Part shown: positions 16,144 to 25,284 of the stretch, piece after piece
Numbering within the stretch: position 1 is the stretch's first letter
How the letters are laid out: each line of letters starts with the position of its first letter
Assembly (NCBI GenBank): GCA_944384185.1
Contig: CALWSM010000008.1
Location: 1-36,240 of the forward strand
Source: an uncultured Blautia sp.
Lineage (GTDB): Bacteria > Bacillota > Clostridia > Lachnospirales > Lachnospiraceae
Direction of reading: 5' to 3'
DNA length: 36,240 bases
Translations under genes and position numbers: made by a program
Notes under the pieces: generated by a model
What the model saw: only the letters and a program-made list of their open reading frames with translations
Told to the model about the DNA's origin: nothing
Databases searched by the model: none

Positions 16144-16436
16144 TTAAGAAAGACGGACGGGAACTGCGGGAGATTTTACAAAAAACCAGAAGGGGCTGCT
16201 TTCTTGTCCGGTCTGCGCCGGAGCTGCCCATGAAACATAGTTTCGAATATTTATACATTTTATTGCTCAGTCTGCGCTGCTCTGAGCCTGTAGTCTCAGA
16301 GCATGCTCGACAGATTCGCATAAAATGTATAAATATTCCTGATATATGTTTCGCAGGGCAGCTCCATGGATATTCGCATAAAGCAGCCTCTTCTGGTTTT
16401 CCTGTAGGCGGTGAAGCAGTTCCCTGGTTTCTTTAG
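16144..16436. repeat. large imperfect inverted repeat (about 140-nt arms)
   Basis: The 500-nt gene-free gap 16038-16537 is dominated by this structure. Its centre is a perfect hairpin TGCTCTGAG (16278-16286) / CTCAGAGCA (16295-16303). Moving outward, the arms match at AATATTTATACATTTTAT (left about 16246-16263, right complement 16320-16337), GAAACATA, GGAGCTGCCC (16220-16229), AACCAGAAG-GGCTGCTTT (16185-16202 on the left) and GGGAACTGC (16160-16168 on the left). Between these blocks the arms differ by short substitutions and indels. No protein-coding frame of quality is present. It could be a miniature inverted-repeat element or a long structured RNA. The rest of the gap holds a small GCAGAC/GTCTGC hairpin at 16506-16527 and nothing else recognised. 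Confidence 0.8.
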
Positions 16437-16537
16437 AGGGGAGGTTTGTGCTTCACAGTTGTAAGTTTGTGCGATTTACATGTATTGTTTACATAACTTT
16501 TTTCAGCAGACAGGATTTAAGGTCTGCATTGCAGTCG

Positions 16538-17926
16538 TTATGCGTGAGGGATGTCTGTGTGCTCGCTGATTTCCCGGCTGATGGTGCACAGGTCTTCTGT
16601 GGACAGGTCGCGGAGGTTCTGGTGGCCGGTGATGCGGGCGAACATTTTCAGCTCTTCCAGGGAAGTATTCAGGAAGTTTCCCACTCTCCTGGCTCCGGCT
16701 TCTCCTTTCAGCCTGGCTCTCAGCTCCGGATCCTGAGTAGCGATCCCTACGGGGCACATGCCGGTGCCGCAGATCCGGTACTGCTGGCATCCCAGGGCTA
16801 TCAGAGCCGCCGAGGCGACAGCCACTGCATCTGCTCCCATGGCGATGGCTTTTGCAAAATCCGAAGATACCCGAAGACCTCCGGTGATGATCAGGCTGAT
16901 ATCCGAGCCTATGCTGTCCAGGTACTTCCTGGCCCTGTAAAGAGCGTATATCGTGGGCACACTGGAAGAATCCCGAAGCATCAGGGGAGATGAGCCTGTA
17001 GCCCCTCCTCTTCCGTCTATGGTGATAAAATCAGGTTCTGCGTATACGCAGAAGGCCAGATCCTTCTCGATCCTTCCCGCTGCGATCTTCACCCCTACCG
17101 GACGGCCCTCTGAAGCCATTTTAAGCTGGGCTACAAGGCTTTTTAAGTCCTCTTTGGTATTTATCCCGGGGAACCTGGAAGGAGCCGTTATTTCCTGTCC
17201 TACGGGCTTATTCCGCACTTCTGCGATATCGGCAGTAACCTTCTCTCCGGGAAGATGTCCTCCCATTCCCGGCTTGGTCCCCTGGCCGATCTTGATCTCG
17301 ATGGCGTCTGCATTTCTCAGATTTTCCGGGGTAACGCTGTAGAGATTCCCCACATACTCGAATATGTACTTATCCGCCGCCGCCATCTCCTCCGGAAGGA
17401 TCCCTCCTTCTCCTGAGCACATAGCGCTTTTTCCCATGGCAGATCCCTGTGCAAGAGCCACCTTGGCCTCTTTTGACAGGGCGCCGAAGGACATGTGGGA
17501 AATATATACGGGATTTTCCAGGATCAAAGGCTTTTTCGCATGTTTTCCGATCACCGTAGTGGTGTCCACCTGAGCGTGCTCGTCCAGGGGCATAGGATCC
17601 AGCTGGGCTCCCAGGATCAGGATATCGTCCCAGGAAGGCATGGACAGCCTGGTTCCCATAGCGGCATGGATGGTTTTCCCTGTAACTGCCATTTCATGGA
17701 TTTCCTTCATATACCTGCAGCTTTCGTCTTCTCTGGAAAATTCCCTGGGGTATTCCAGGCTTTCTTCTTTTTTCTCTTCTCTCTTCACCTGGGGAATTTC
17801 TTCAAAGAGAGAAAAGGCCGAAGCCGGCTGATGGCAGATCGGACATTCCTTCAGATCTGAAAAAGGAATCCCCTGCTCCTCCTCGTCAAAAACATACCCG
17901 CATACATTACATTTGTACTTTGCCAT
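16538..17926 (-). CDS. rubredoxin-fused FMN-dependent glutamate synthase-like protein
   Basis: 462 residues. Residues 1-40 form a rubredoxin-like iron site (KCNVCG with Cys6/Cys9; ECPIC with Cys28/Cys31). The rest is the FMN/iron-sulfur barrel of glutamate synthase: SFGALSKEAK, CSGEGG, EIKIGQGTKPGMGGHLPG, FITIDGRGGATGSSPL and the cluster motif ICGTGMCPVGIATQDP. The glutamine amidotransferase domain of GltB and the C-terminal GltB helix are absent, so it is not a complete glutamate synthase. Such proteins are annotated as FMN-binding glutamate synthase family; the true substrate is unproven. GGAGG lies 7 nt before the ATG. It follows rsmG by 59 nt, possibly in the same transcript. Confidence 0.88.
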   Translation of the reverse strand: MAKYKCNVCGYVFDEEEQGIPFSDLKECPICHQPASAFSLFEEIPQVKREEKKEESLEYPREFSREDESCRYMKEIHEMAVTGKTIHAAMGTRLSMPSWDDILILGAQLDPMPLDEHAQVDTTTVIGKHAKKPLILENPVYISHMSFGALSKEAKVALAQGSAMGKSAMCSGEGGILPEEMAAADKYIFEYVGNLYSVTPENLRNADAIEIKIGQGTKPGMGGHLPGEKVTADIAEVRNKPVGQEITAPSRFPGINTKEDLKSLVAQLKMASEGRPVGVKIAAGRIEKDLAFCVYAEPDFITIDGRGGATGSSPLMLRDSSSVPTIYALYRARKYLDSIGSDISLIITGGLRVSSDFAKAIAMGADAVAVASAALIALGCQQYRICGTGMCPVGIATQDPELRARLKGEAGARRVGNFLNTSLEELKMFARITGHQNLRDLSTEDLCTISREISEHTDIPHA

Positions 17927-17985
17927 AAACTACCTCCTCTTCATACTTTTTATGATACCGGATCGGGCTTCTTTTGCTCCTTCCG

Positions 17986-18720
17986 TTATATCTTCCCTGC
18001 TCCCAGAGGCTCTTTTGCCGGGGTTCCCGGCTTTCTGGGATATTTTTTCGGAGTTTCCTTCACCTTTTTTATCACCACCAGGGTTCTCTCCATATCGGTA
18101 TGGCATAACCGGAAGCTCTCTGTTTTCGCCAGCTTCCCTCCCAGAACCGCTATGGCGGTTTTTCCTTCTCTGATCTCTTCTTCCGCCTGCCCGGCCTTAT
18201 AAGAAACAAAATATCCCCCTTTTCTCACATAAGGCATACAGTATTCACAAAGCACCGCCAGACGGGAAACCGCCCTGGATACGGCAAGATCATATTTTTC
18301 CCTGTGCTCCGGCTTCTTTCCCCCTTCTTCCGCCCTTAAATGCACTGTGCGGATCTTCTCCAGCCCCAATTCCTCTATGACTTCATTTAAAAAATTCAGC
18401 CTTTTATTCAGGGAATCCAGAAGGGTTACCTTCAGATGGGGAAAAGCGATCTTTAAAGGGATCCCCGGAAAGCCGGCTCCGGTGCCTACGTCAATGCAGG
18501 AACAGATTTTTCCCATATCCAGGCTTCCGGCTATAGAAAGGCTGTCTGCAAAGTGTTTCAGAAGCACCTGGTCAAATTCTGTGATAGCCGTCAGGTTCAT
18601 AACCTCATTCCACCGGACCAGCATCTCATAGTACCGGATAAACTGTTCCTCCTGCCTGTCCGTCAGCGTGATCCCATATTCCCTTGCCCCTTCTTTTAAA
18701 ATGGACAGATCGTAATTCAT
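17986..18720 (-). CDS. rsmG: 16S rRNA (guanine-N7)-methyltransferase RsmG
   Basis: 244 residues, the usual length. The SAM site [19 protein letters not shown] (about residue 70 onward) and the upstream [20 protein letters not shown] helix define RsmG (GidB), which methylates G527 of 16S rRNA. The ATG overlaps the mnmG stop by 4 nt (ATGA). The C-terminal tail is basic. Confidence 0.96.
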   Translation of the reverse strand: MNYDLSILKEGAREYGITLTDRQEEQFIRYYEMLVRWNEVMNLTAITEFDQVLLKHFADSLSIAGSLDMGKICSCIDVGTGAGFPGIPLKIAFPHLKVTLLDSLNKRLNFLNEVIEELGLEKIRTVHLRAEEGGKKPEHREKYDLAVSRAVSRLAVLCEYCMPYVRKGGYFVSYKAGQAEEEIREGKTAIAVLGGKLAKTESFRLCHTDMERTLVVIKKVKETPKKYPRKPGTPAKEPLGAGKI

Positions 18721-20618
18721 TCTTTCTCTCCTTTGCCTGCTGTTCTTCTGTAAGTTTCCATATATACCAGAAGCACGGAGATATCCGCCGGGGAAACTCC
18801 TGCGATCCTGGAGGCCTGGCCTATGGAAACCGGCCTGAACTGTTCCAGCTTCTGTCTGGCTTCTATACGAAGGCCGCTGATCCGGCTGTAATCCAGGTCC
18901 TGAGGAAGCTTTTTCTTCTCCAGCTTCTTAAACCCTTCTATCTGTTTCTCCTGTCTCTTTATATAGCCCTCGTACTTAATGTTAATGTTTACCTGATCCC
19001 GGACGTCCTGGGGAAGCTCCGGACGGTTTTTATCCAGGGGAGCTACCAGATCATAGGACAGCTCCGGTCTCCGGATCAGATCTGCCAGAGAAATACCGTT
19101 TTTCAGAAGAGTGCTCCCATGCTCTTTTAAAAGCTCCTGGACCTCCGGGGAAGCTCCCACATGAACATGCTCCATCCTCTCCTTTTCTTCCTGTATCTTT
19201 TCTTTTTTCCAGAGCACATACTCGTACTGCTCCCTGGTCACCAGCCCAACCTGATATCCCTTTTCTCTGAGACGGAGATCTGCGTTATCCTGGCGGAGAA
19301 GAAGCCTGTATTCCGCCCGGCTGGTCATCATACGGTAGGGCTCATGATTTTCTTTGGTCACCAGATCGTCTATAAGCACCCCGATATAAGATTCCGAACG
19401 GTCCAGGACCAGCATTTCCTTTCCCAGAACCTCCATAGCCGCATTGATCCCCGCTACCAACCCCTGGGCCGCCGCTTCCTCATAGCCGGAGCTGCCGTTA
19501 AACTGGCCTCCGGAAAAAAGCCCTTTAATCTTCTTAAATTCCAGGGTTGGATAAAGCTGATTGGCGTTAATGCAGTCATATTCGATGGCATAGGCGTTCC
19601 GGACGATCCTGGCGTTCTCCAGGCCCTTTACGGAGCGGTACATTTCATACTGGACGTCCTCCGGGAGAGAGCTGGACATACCGCCGATATACATCTCATT
19701 GGTATAAAGCCCTTCCGGTTCAATAAATACCTGATGCCGGTTTTTATCCGCAAATTTCACTACCTTATCCTCAATAGAAGGACAATAGCGGGGGCCGGTC
19801 CCTTCGATCATACCGGAATATAAAGGCGAACGGTCCAGATTTTCCCGGATGATCTCATGGGTCTTCTCGTTGGTATAGGTAAGCCAGCAGGAAATCTGCG
19901 GGATCTGCACGTCCTCCGGATCTGTGGAGAAGGAAAAAGGCACTACCCTTTCATCCCCAAACTGCTCTTCCATCCTGGAAAAATCAATGCTCCGTTTATC
20001 AATACGGGCAGGGGTCCCGGTCTTAAACCGATACATCTCGATCCCCAGCTTTTTCAGGGAATCTGTGAGATGATCCGCTGCCTGAAGGCCGTTGGGTCCT
20101 GTATGATTGCTTACGTCTCCGTAAATACACCTGGCCTTTAAATAAGTGCCTGTACACAGTACCACCGCCCTGGTATGATAAAGGGCTCCTGAATAGGTCT
20201 TAACCCCTTTTATAACCCCTTCTTCCGCTATAAGCTCTGTTACCTCCCCCTGACGGATGGTAAGATGCTCCGTATTCTCCAGGGTCTTCCGCATCTCCTC
20301 TGTATAAGCATGTTTGTCCGCCTGGGCTCTGAGGGAATGGACTGCCGGACCCTTTGACACATTGAGCATCTTCGACTGTATAAAGGTCTTATCGATGTTT
20401 TTTCCCATTTCTCCCCCCAGGGCGTCTACCTCTCTTACCAGATGTCCCTTGGAGCTTCCGCCGATATTGGGATTACAGGGCATAAGAGCAATACTGTCCA
20501 CACTGACGGTGAACATGATCGTCTCCAGCCCCAGCCGGGCGCAGGCCAGAGCCGCCTCGCAGCCTGCATGTCCTGCTCCAACCACAGCAATGTCATAGCT
20601 TTCTTCCAGTACCTTCAT
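18717..20618 (-). CDS. mnmG: tRNA uridine-5-carboxymethylaminomethyl modification protein MnmG
   Basis: 633 residues from the ATG at 20618 ([24 protein letters not shown]). The frame extends to a GTG at 20660, but the internal ATG has GAAAGGA about 10 nt upstream and gives the normal family length. The FAD-binding [47 protein letters not shown] and the [23 protein letters not shown] segment are all present. With MnmE it modifies wobble U34 of several tRNAs. Two inverted DnaA boxes lie in its 5' region. It overlaps rsmG. Confidence 0.97.
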   Translation of the reverse strand: MKVLEESYDIAVVGAGHAGCEAALACARLGLETIMFTVSVDSIALMPCNPNIGGSSKGHLVREVDALGGEMGKNIDKTFIQSKMLNVSKGPAVHSLRAQADKHAYTEEMRKTLENTEHLTIRQGEVTELIAEEGVIKGVKTYSGALYHTRAVVLCTGTYLKARCIYGDVSNHTGPNGLQAADHLTDSLKKLGIEMYRFKTGTPARIDKRSIDFSRMEEQFGDERVVPFSFSTDPEDVQIPQISCWLTYTNEKTHEIIRENLDRSPLYSGMIEGTGPRYCPSIEDKVVKFADKNRHQVFIEPEGLYTNEMYIGGMSSSLPEDVQYEMYRSVKGLENARIVRNAYAIEYDCINANQLYPTLEFKKIKGLFSGGQFNGSSGYEEAAAQGLVAGINAAMEVLGKEMLVLDRSESYIGVLIDDLVTKENHEPYRMMTSRAEYRLLLRQDNADLRLREKGYQVGLVTREQYEYVLWKKEKIQEEKERMEHVHVGASPEVQELLKEHGSTLLKNGISLADLIRRPELSYDLVAPLDKNRPELPQDVRDQVNINIKYEGYIKRQEKQIEGFKKLEKKKLPQDLDYSRISGLRIEARQKLEQFRPVSIGQASRIAGVSPADISVLLVYMETYRRTAGKGEKE

Positions 20619-20683
20619 TTTCCCTGTATCCTTTCTTTCTCTGTAAATGGATAATCCCACATTTTTTTATTTTTCTGTGAAAA

Positions 20684-20715
20684 TTATCCACATTTCTTTT
20701 ATTTATTGTGGATAA
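20684..20715. other. inverted pair of perfect DnaA boxes between mnmE and mnmG
   Basis: TTATCCACA at 20684-20692 and TGTGGATAA at 20707-20715 face each other across a 14-nt A/T-rich spacer in the 102-nt gap between the mnmE stop and the mnmG start. This is about 4.6 kb from the oriC cluster. The rest of the gap is A/T-rich with no clear promoter. Confidence 0.85.
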
Positions 20716-20720
20716 CTCTC

Positions 20721-22094
20721 CTATTTTCCGGTGCAGAATTTGGAAAAGATCTCATTTACCAGATCCTCTCCCACGGCTTCGCCGATGATGCTTCCAAGTG
20801 CCTCGTAGGCGTTCATCAGATCAATGGAGAAGAAATCCTCCGGCATCTGCATCCGGATACTGTTTTCCACCATTTCCAGGCTTCCTTCGGCTTCCTCCAG
20901 AGCTGCCTTATGCCGGGCGTTGGTAATATAGATTTCATCATTAAAGGCCAGTTCCCCCTGGAAAAACAATTCTTTGATCTGATCCTCCAGAAGGTCGATA
21001 CCCTGCTCCTCCTTTGCAGATACAGAGACAATGGGATGGGGAGTGATCTCCCTTAACTCTTTCTCTGTAACTACCTGCTCCAGATCCGCCTTATTCAGGA
21101 TCACAATGGCTTTTTTATCCTTTAAAAGCTTCAGGATCTCCCGGTCATTCTCATCCAGCGGAATGGAAGAATCCACCACAAAAAGCACCAGATCTGCATC
21201 CTTTGCAGAATCGATGGCTCTTTTCACGCCGATCTTTTCCACAATATCCTCTGTATCCCGGATCCCCGCAGTATCCAGTATGCGCAGGGATATCCCGTGG
21301 AGAAGTATGGTCTCTTCCAGGATGTCTCTGGTGGTTCCGGCTATATCTGTGACAATGGCCCTTTCCTCTCCCAGAAGGGTATTCAAAAGAGAAGATTTCC
21401 CTGCGTTGGGTTTTCCCACGATCACAGTTTTTATCCCTTCTTTTACCAGCTTTCCATCCTTAACGCTTACCAGAAGCCTTTGGATCTTATCCCTCTGTTT
21501 CTTAACTTCTTTATACAGTTTTTCCCCGTATCCGTCAATACTAATATGCTCCGGATCATCCAGGGCAGACTCGATAAAAGCGATCTGATAGAGGATCTCT
21601 TCCCTTATTTCCCTTATGGCCTTCTGGATATTCCCTTTTAACTGGCTTACCGAGCTTTTCAGAGCGTACTCATTTTTTGCATTGATCACATCGATCACTG
21701 CCTCTGCCTGGGAAAGATCGGTCCTGCCGTTTAAGAAAGCTCTTTTTGTAAATTCTCCCGGCTGGGCCGGCCTGGCGCCGTATTTGATCACCGTATCCAG
21801 GATCTTCCTCATAGCCAGAACTCCTCCGTGACAGTCAATCTCAACGGTATCTTCCCCTGTATAGCTCCTGGGTCCGTCCATGACCATGACCAGGACCTCG
21901 TCTATGGTCTCTTCCCCATCCTGGATAAATCCATAATTAATGGTATGGGAGGGAACCTTTCTTATATCCTTTTTTCCTCCCCTGGAGCGATAGATCTTAC
22001 CTGCTATCTCCCTGCTTTCCGGGCCGCTGATCCTGACGATCCCGATCCCTGAAGCCGACAGGGCTGTAGCGATCGCCGCTATAGTCTCAGACAT
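20721..22094 (-). CDS. mnmE: tRNA modification GTPase MnmE
   Basis: 457 residues. The N-terminal tetrahydrofolate-binding domain (MSETIAAIATALSASGIGIVRISG) is followed by the helical domain and an inserted G domain with G1 GKPNAGKSSLLN, G3 DTAGI and G4 NKAD. The C-terminal FCTGK carries the conserved Cys of the CxGK motif. Partner of MnmG. AAGGGG lies 9 nt before the ATG. A terminator (22119-22165) stands upstream after jag, so expression depends on read-through or a promoter not clearly seen. Confidence 0.97.
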   Translation of the reverse strand: MSETIAAIATALSASGIGIVRISGPESREIAGKIYRSRGGKKDIRKVPSHTINYGFIQDGEETIDEVLVMVMDGPRSYTGEDTVEIDCHGGVLAMRKILDTVIKYGARPAQPGEFTKRAFLNGRTDLSQAEAVIDVINAKNEYALKSSVSQLKGNIQKAIREIREEILYQIAFIESALDDPEHISIDGYGEKLYKEVKKQRDKIQRLLVSVKDGKLVKEGIKTVIVGKPNAGKSSLLNTLLGEERAIVTDIAGTTRDILEETILLHGISLRILDTAGIRDTEDIVEKIGVKRAIDSAKDADLVLFVVDSSIPLDENDREILKLLKDKKAIVILNKADLEQVVTEKELREITPHPIVSVSAKEEQGIDLLEDQIKELFFQGELAFNDEIYITNARHKAALEEAEGSLEMVENSIRMQMPEDFFSIDLMNAYEALGSIIGEAVGEDLVNEIFSKFCTGK

Positions 22095-22118
22095 ATTTTC
22101 ATCCCCTTTCTCATATAG

Positions 22119-22165
22119 AAAAAGGTGAAAGCGCAGAAGAAACCCTCTTATTCACGCTTTCACCT
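22119..22165 (-). terminator. intrinsic terminator after jag
   Basis: On the reverse strand AGGTGAAAGCG (22165-22155) pairs perfectly with CGCTTTCACCT (22133-22123) across a 21-nt loop and is followed by five T. It begins 17 nt after the jag stop and probably ends or attenuates the rpmH-to-jag transcript before mnmE. Confidence 0.8.
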
Positions 22166-22182
22166 AGAATAATCAACAATTT

Positions 22183-23085
22183 TTATCTGTTTTTCAGTTT
22201 TACTACCACATGACGGTAAGGTTCATTTCCTTCGCTGTAGGTCTCCACATAACGGTTTCCCTGGAGAGCAGAATGAATGATCCTTCTCTCATATGGATTC
22301 ATAGGTTCCAGAGATACCGGTTTCCTGCTCTTTCTGACCTTGTAGGCAATGCTTCTGGCCAGATTTTCCAGGGTTTCTTTTCTCCGGTTTCTGTAATCCT
22401 CTGTATCCAGTTTTACCCGGATATATCCTTCCCTGCCTTTATTGACAACCAGGCTGGTAAGATACTGGAGAGAATCCAGGGTCTGTCCTCTTTTTCCAAT
22501 AAGGATACCCATATCTTCTCCTTCAAAGTCTATGTTCAGGTTTCCTTCCTCATTCTTATATTCCATCTTGAGCTGAACCTGAAGCTCCATAGCCTTAAAT
22601 ACTCCGGTCAGGAATTTCTCCGCATCTTCCTTGATCTCGGCGATCTCTTCTTCTGTTCTTAAAAGAGCTTTTCTCTCTTCCTTTGGCTTTTCCTCCGGTT
22701 TCTTTTCCGCCGGAGCGGCTTCCTGGACTTTTTCCTGATTTTTTACCGGATTTTCTTTCCTGGTCTCTTTCCGGTTCTCTTTTTTATGTTCCCTCTTCTG
22801 CTCTTTTTTCTCTTCTTTTGCAGCCAGGGGTCTTTCTGTTTTCTTTTCTTCTTTTTTGGCCGGGGCTGATTTTGTTACCGGTTCGGCAGTTTCTTCCGGA
22901 AATTCTTCTTTTATTTCCTTTTTTGCGGCCTTAATGATCGCCGGCTTTGCGCCGAAGCCCAGAAATCCCGCTTTTCCCTGAGATACTACCTGGATCTCCA
23001 GGTTTTCGCTGGAAGTCTCATATTCAATACTGGCCTTTGTAATGGCCTCGTCCACGGTCTTTGCAGAGAATTCTCTGAATTCCAT
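22183..23085 (-). CDS. jag: RNA-binding protein Jag / KhpB
   Basis: 300 residues in three parts: the Jag-N domain (residues 1-52, EFSAKTVDEAITKA... with GKAGFLGFG), a very long Lys/Glu-rich linker (about 55-140), and KH plus R3H domains (KH with GILIGKRGQTLDSLQYL; R3H with MNPYERRIIHSAL). Jag/KhpB/EloR binds RNA and links cell elongation and division to YidC-dependent membrane processes. It lies 19 nt after yidC, the usual pairing. Confidence 0.95.
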   Translation of the reverse strand: MEFREFSAKTVDEAITKASIEYETSSENLEIQVVSQGKAGFLGFGAKPAIIKAAKKEIKEEFPEETAEPVTKSAPAKKEEKKTERPLAAKEEKKEQKREHKKENRKETRKENPVKNQEKVQEAAPAEKKPEEKPKEERKALLRTEEEIAEIKEDAEKFLTGVFKAMELQVQLKMEYKNEEGNLNIDFEGEDMGILIGKRGQTLDSLQYLTSLVVNKGREGYIRVKLDTEDYRNRRKETLENLARSIAYKVRKSRKPVSLEPMNPYERRIIHSALQGNRYVETYSEGNEPYRHVVVKLKNR

Positions 23086-23104
23086 TCCTCTTCCCCCTTA
23101 CCTT

Positions 23105-24385
23105 TTATTTCTTCTTTCTTTTGTTTTCCTCATCAAATGCGGCTACCATATTGGCCTTGGAAGCCAGGCTGCCTGGTTTTGTTTTTGGAACTTTATACTC
23201 ATATCCGGAAGTTTCCTTTACGGACCCGCTTTTTTCTGCCATAGTCTTTCTCTTAGGCTCTTCAATATTCCGGACATTCATTCTTGCCTGCTGGCTGATG
23301 TTCTGAGAGGTAACGCCTCTCTTCGCCATCTTCTTTTCTCTTTTTTTCTTATTTTCTTCAATAAAAGCTTCCATATCCATGTGATCGATATGATGATTGA
23401 TCACCAGCTGCTGGACGGTACGCACCAGAGAACCGATGATCCAGTAGATACCGATACCAAACGGGAAGGTAAAGCAGATAAACGCAGTAAACAGCGGCAT
23501 GAAAATATTCATGCTCTTCATGGTGGCTTCCATCTGAGACTGGCTGCTGTTTCCATTAGTGTTTGAAGAAGCCGTAGGCATCAGCTTCATGTTGATCATC
23601 TGTGTCGCCCACGCCAGAACCGGCACAAGCACAGCTGCCACGATCATCAGATACTGATGAGAGGACCATCCTGCCTGGATCAGCGCCCAGGGATTATCCG
23701 CAATATTCAGTCCCAGGAAGTTCTGCATAGGATGAAGCTTATCTGCAGCCTGGTTCAGGATGTCTGCAAATCCCTGGAACTGGCTGACCTCCGCCAGCTT
23801 ATCCCACTGAGAAGGCGACAGGCTGTATAAGAAATCGATCACCTGATCGGCGTTTCCTTCCTGTCCCTGTACCCAGCTGTAGCTTCTGATCGCATTATCC
23901 TTTATAAACTGGCCGATAATATCGGAGTATCCGCTTACACTGGTGATCTGCGCCACCGCATCGCTGAATACATCCTTGATCCCGCCGATATATCCGGGGA
24001 TCTTTATGATAACCTGATACAATGCAAAGAAGATCGGCATCTGGATCAACAGCTGAAGACAGCTTCCCGTAGGGGAAACTCCGTATTTTTCATATACGGC
24101 CATAGTCTCTTCCTGCATCTTCATCTGTGAAGTCTGATCTTTTTTCCCTTTATATTTCTTCTGGATCTTCTGCAGCTCCGGCTGCATCACCGCATTCATT
24201 TTTGAAAATTTCTGCTGTTTGATCTGCAGAGGAGTCATAAAAGCGTAGATAATGATCGTAAATATAATGATACATAAACCTAAATTATGCACTCCAATGC
24301 TGTAGATGCCGTTCATAAGCCATCCAAGGACTTCTGCTACCCAGTTTACGATCGGCATGGTGCTTTTTGTCAGTAATATACCCAA
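23105..24385 (-). CDS. yidC: membrane protein insertase YidC/Oxa1 family
   Basis: 426 residues from a TTG at 24385 with AAGGAGG 8 nt upstream. Membrane helices are seen near residues 30-52, 108-128, 242-262 and 295-325. The coiled-coil loop MNAVMQPELQKIQKKYKG with EKYGVSPTGSCLQLLIQMPIFFALY is diagnostic of the Oxa1/YidC family. No lipobox is evident at the N-terminus, unlike Bacillus SpoIIIJ. The external loop between residues 135 and 240 is long for a Gram-positive YidC, and the C-terminal 90 residues are a basic tail that can contact the ribosome. Confidence 0.95.
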   Translation of the reverse strand: MGILLTKSTMPIVNWVAEVLGWLMNGIYSIGVHNLGLCIIIFTIIIYAFMTPLQIKQQKFSKMNAVMQPELQKIQKKYKGKKDQTSQMKMQEETMAVYEKYGVSPTGSCLQLLIQMPIFFALYQVIIKIPGYIGGIKDVFSDAVAQITSVSGYSDIIGQFIKDNAIRSYSWVQGQEGNADQVIDFLYSLSPSQWDKLAEVSQFQGFADILNQAADKLHPMQNFLGLNIADNPWALIQAGWSSHQYLMIVAAVLVPVLAWATQMINMKLMPTASSNTNGNSSQSQMEATMKSMNIFMPLFTAFICFTFPFGIGIYWIIGSLVRTVQQLVINHHIDHMDMEAFIEENKKKREKKMAKRGVTSQNISQQARMNVRNIEEPKRKTMAEKSGSVKETSGYEYKVPKTKPGSLASKANMVAAFDEENKRKKK

Positions 24386-24420
24386 AACAGTATCCTCCTT
24401 ATAACCTTGTCGCCCCTATC

Positions 24421-24630
24421 CTACGGCACCGGATCATATCCGCCTTTTGAGAAAGGATTGCACCGCAGGATCCTCCATGCGGCTAACAGCCCTCCCTTTA
24501 AGGCACCATATTTTTCAATGGCTTCCAAACCATACTGAGAACATGTGGGTATATACGGACAACATGTACTCTTCAGCGGGGACAAATATTTCTGATAAAA
24601 TTTAATCATTTTGATCAATATTGTTTTCAT
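24421..24630 (-). CDS. yidD: membrane protein insertion efficiency factor YidD
   Basis: 69 residues from the ATG at 24630 ([18 protein letters not shown]); a GTG three codons earlier (24639) is also possible. The family core [26 protein letters not shown], and [17 protein letters not shown] is complete, including the three conserved Cys. It assists YidC in membrane insertion. Its 5' end overlaps the 3' end of rnpA by about 29 nt in another frame, a common arrangement. Confidence 0.94.
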   Translation of the reverse strand: MKTILIKMIKFYQKYLSPLKSTCCPYIPTCSQYGLEAIEKYGALKGGLLAAWRILRCNPFSKGGYDPVP

Positions 24631-24973
24631 TCTCTTCACTTTTCATAATCTTATGGAGCTTTCCCAGATGCAGAAGCGCACTCTCCAAAGAACGGAACCC
24701 CTGCTCCTTCCCGCTCACTCTGACAATTACGATCATATCGTATCCGCAGGTAAATTTTTCCTCATTCAAACGATAACTTTCTCTGATCAGCCGGGTAAGG
24801 CGATGTCTTACAACGCTGTTCCCTACTTTTTTACTTACGGATATTCCGATTCTGTTGCGATTCCCCTGGTTTTTCATTACATACATAACTAAATACCGAT
24901 TTGCGTAAGATGTTCCTTTTCTGTAAACCAGCTGGAAATCCCTGTTTTTTTTCAACGATTCCGAATATTTCAT
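24602..24973 (-). CDS. rnpA: ribonuclease P protein component
   Basis: 123 residues. The N-terminal [24 protein letters not shown] and the basic helix [23 protein letters not shown] (the RNR-type RNA-binding motif) identify the protein subunit of RNase P, which matures tRNA 5' ends. It is preceded by rpmH and overlaps yidD, as in most bacteria. The Asn/Glu-rich C-terminal tail is the part overlapped by yidD. Confidence 0.96.
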   Translation of the reverse strand: MKYSESLKKNRDFQLVYRKGTSYANRYLVMYVMKNQGNRNRIGISVSKKVGNSVVRHRLTRLIRESYRLNEEKFTCGYDMIVIVRVSGKEQGFRSLESALLHLGKLHKIMKSEENENNIDQND

Positions 24974-25007
24974 ACTCTAACCTTTAAAAGATTCGCAAAG
25001 AGAAGAA

Positions 25008-25029
25008 AAGACCACATGTCTGCGGTCTT
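25008..25029 (-). terminator. attenuator/terminator between rpmH and rnpA
   Basis: On the reverse strand AAGACCGCA pairs with TGTGGTCTT (one G-U pair) around a GACA tetraloop and is followed by a pyrimidine tract (TTCTTCTCTTT). It overlaps the rpmH stop codon. It would yield more rpmH than rnpA message, matching the higher need for L34. Confidence 0.65.
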
Positions 25030-25162
25030 AAGCTGATAATCTTTTTCTTCCTTTTGCTCTTCTGGCAGCTAACACTTTTCTACCGCCCTTACTGCTCATT
25101 CTAGCTCTGAATCCATGAACTTTGGATCTCTGTCTTTTCTTAGGCTGAAATGTCATTTTCAT
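25028..25162 (-). CDS. rpmH: 50S ribosomal protein L34
   Basis: 44 residues, [14 protein letters not shown]...[19 protein letters not shown], the complete and highly basic L34. GGAGGT lies 9 nt before the ATG at 25162. It is the first gene left of oriC, divergent from dnaA. Confidence 0.98.
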   Translation of the reverse strand: MKMTFQPKKRQRSKVHGFRARMSSKGGRKVLAARRAKGRKRLSA

Positions 25163-25248
25163 AATCAAGGCACCTCCCTTATATTAATGGACGATCCATC
25201 GAAGTTTGACCGTCTCCATAGTTATGCATGATAGAAAACATCATTTCA

Positions 25249-25277
25249 ATTATATTCACAATACCTTCTTTCGTCAA
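25249..25277 (-). promoter_or_regulatory. SigA promoter of rpmH
   Basis: On the reverse strand TTGACG (25277-25272), a 17-nt spacer and TATAAT (25254-25249). The leader to the ATG is about 80 nt and contains a short ATGAT/ATCAT hairpin. The promoter borders the first DnaA box of oriC. Confidence 0.8.
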
Positions 25278-25284
25278 GTATTTC

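Noticed and set aside
16228..16246. A degenerate parS (TGAAACATAGTTTCG)
   Set aside because: It shares only the half-site words, lacks the CACGTG centre and belongs to the large inverted repeat.
16100..16436. Short open frames on both strands in the inverted-repeat region
   Set aside because: They are created by the pairing arms, lack ribosome sites and show no recognisable protein pattern.
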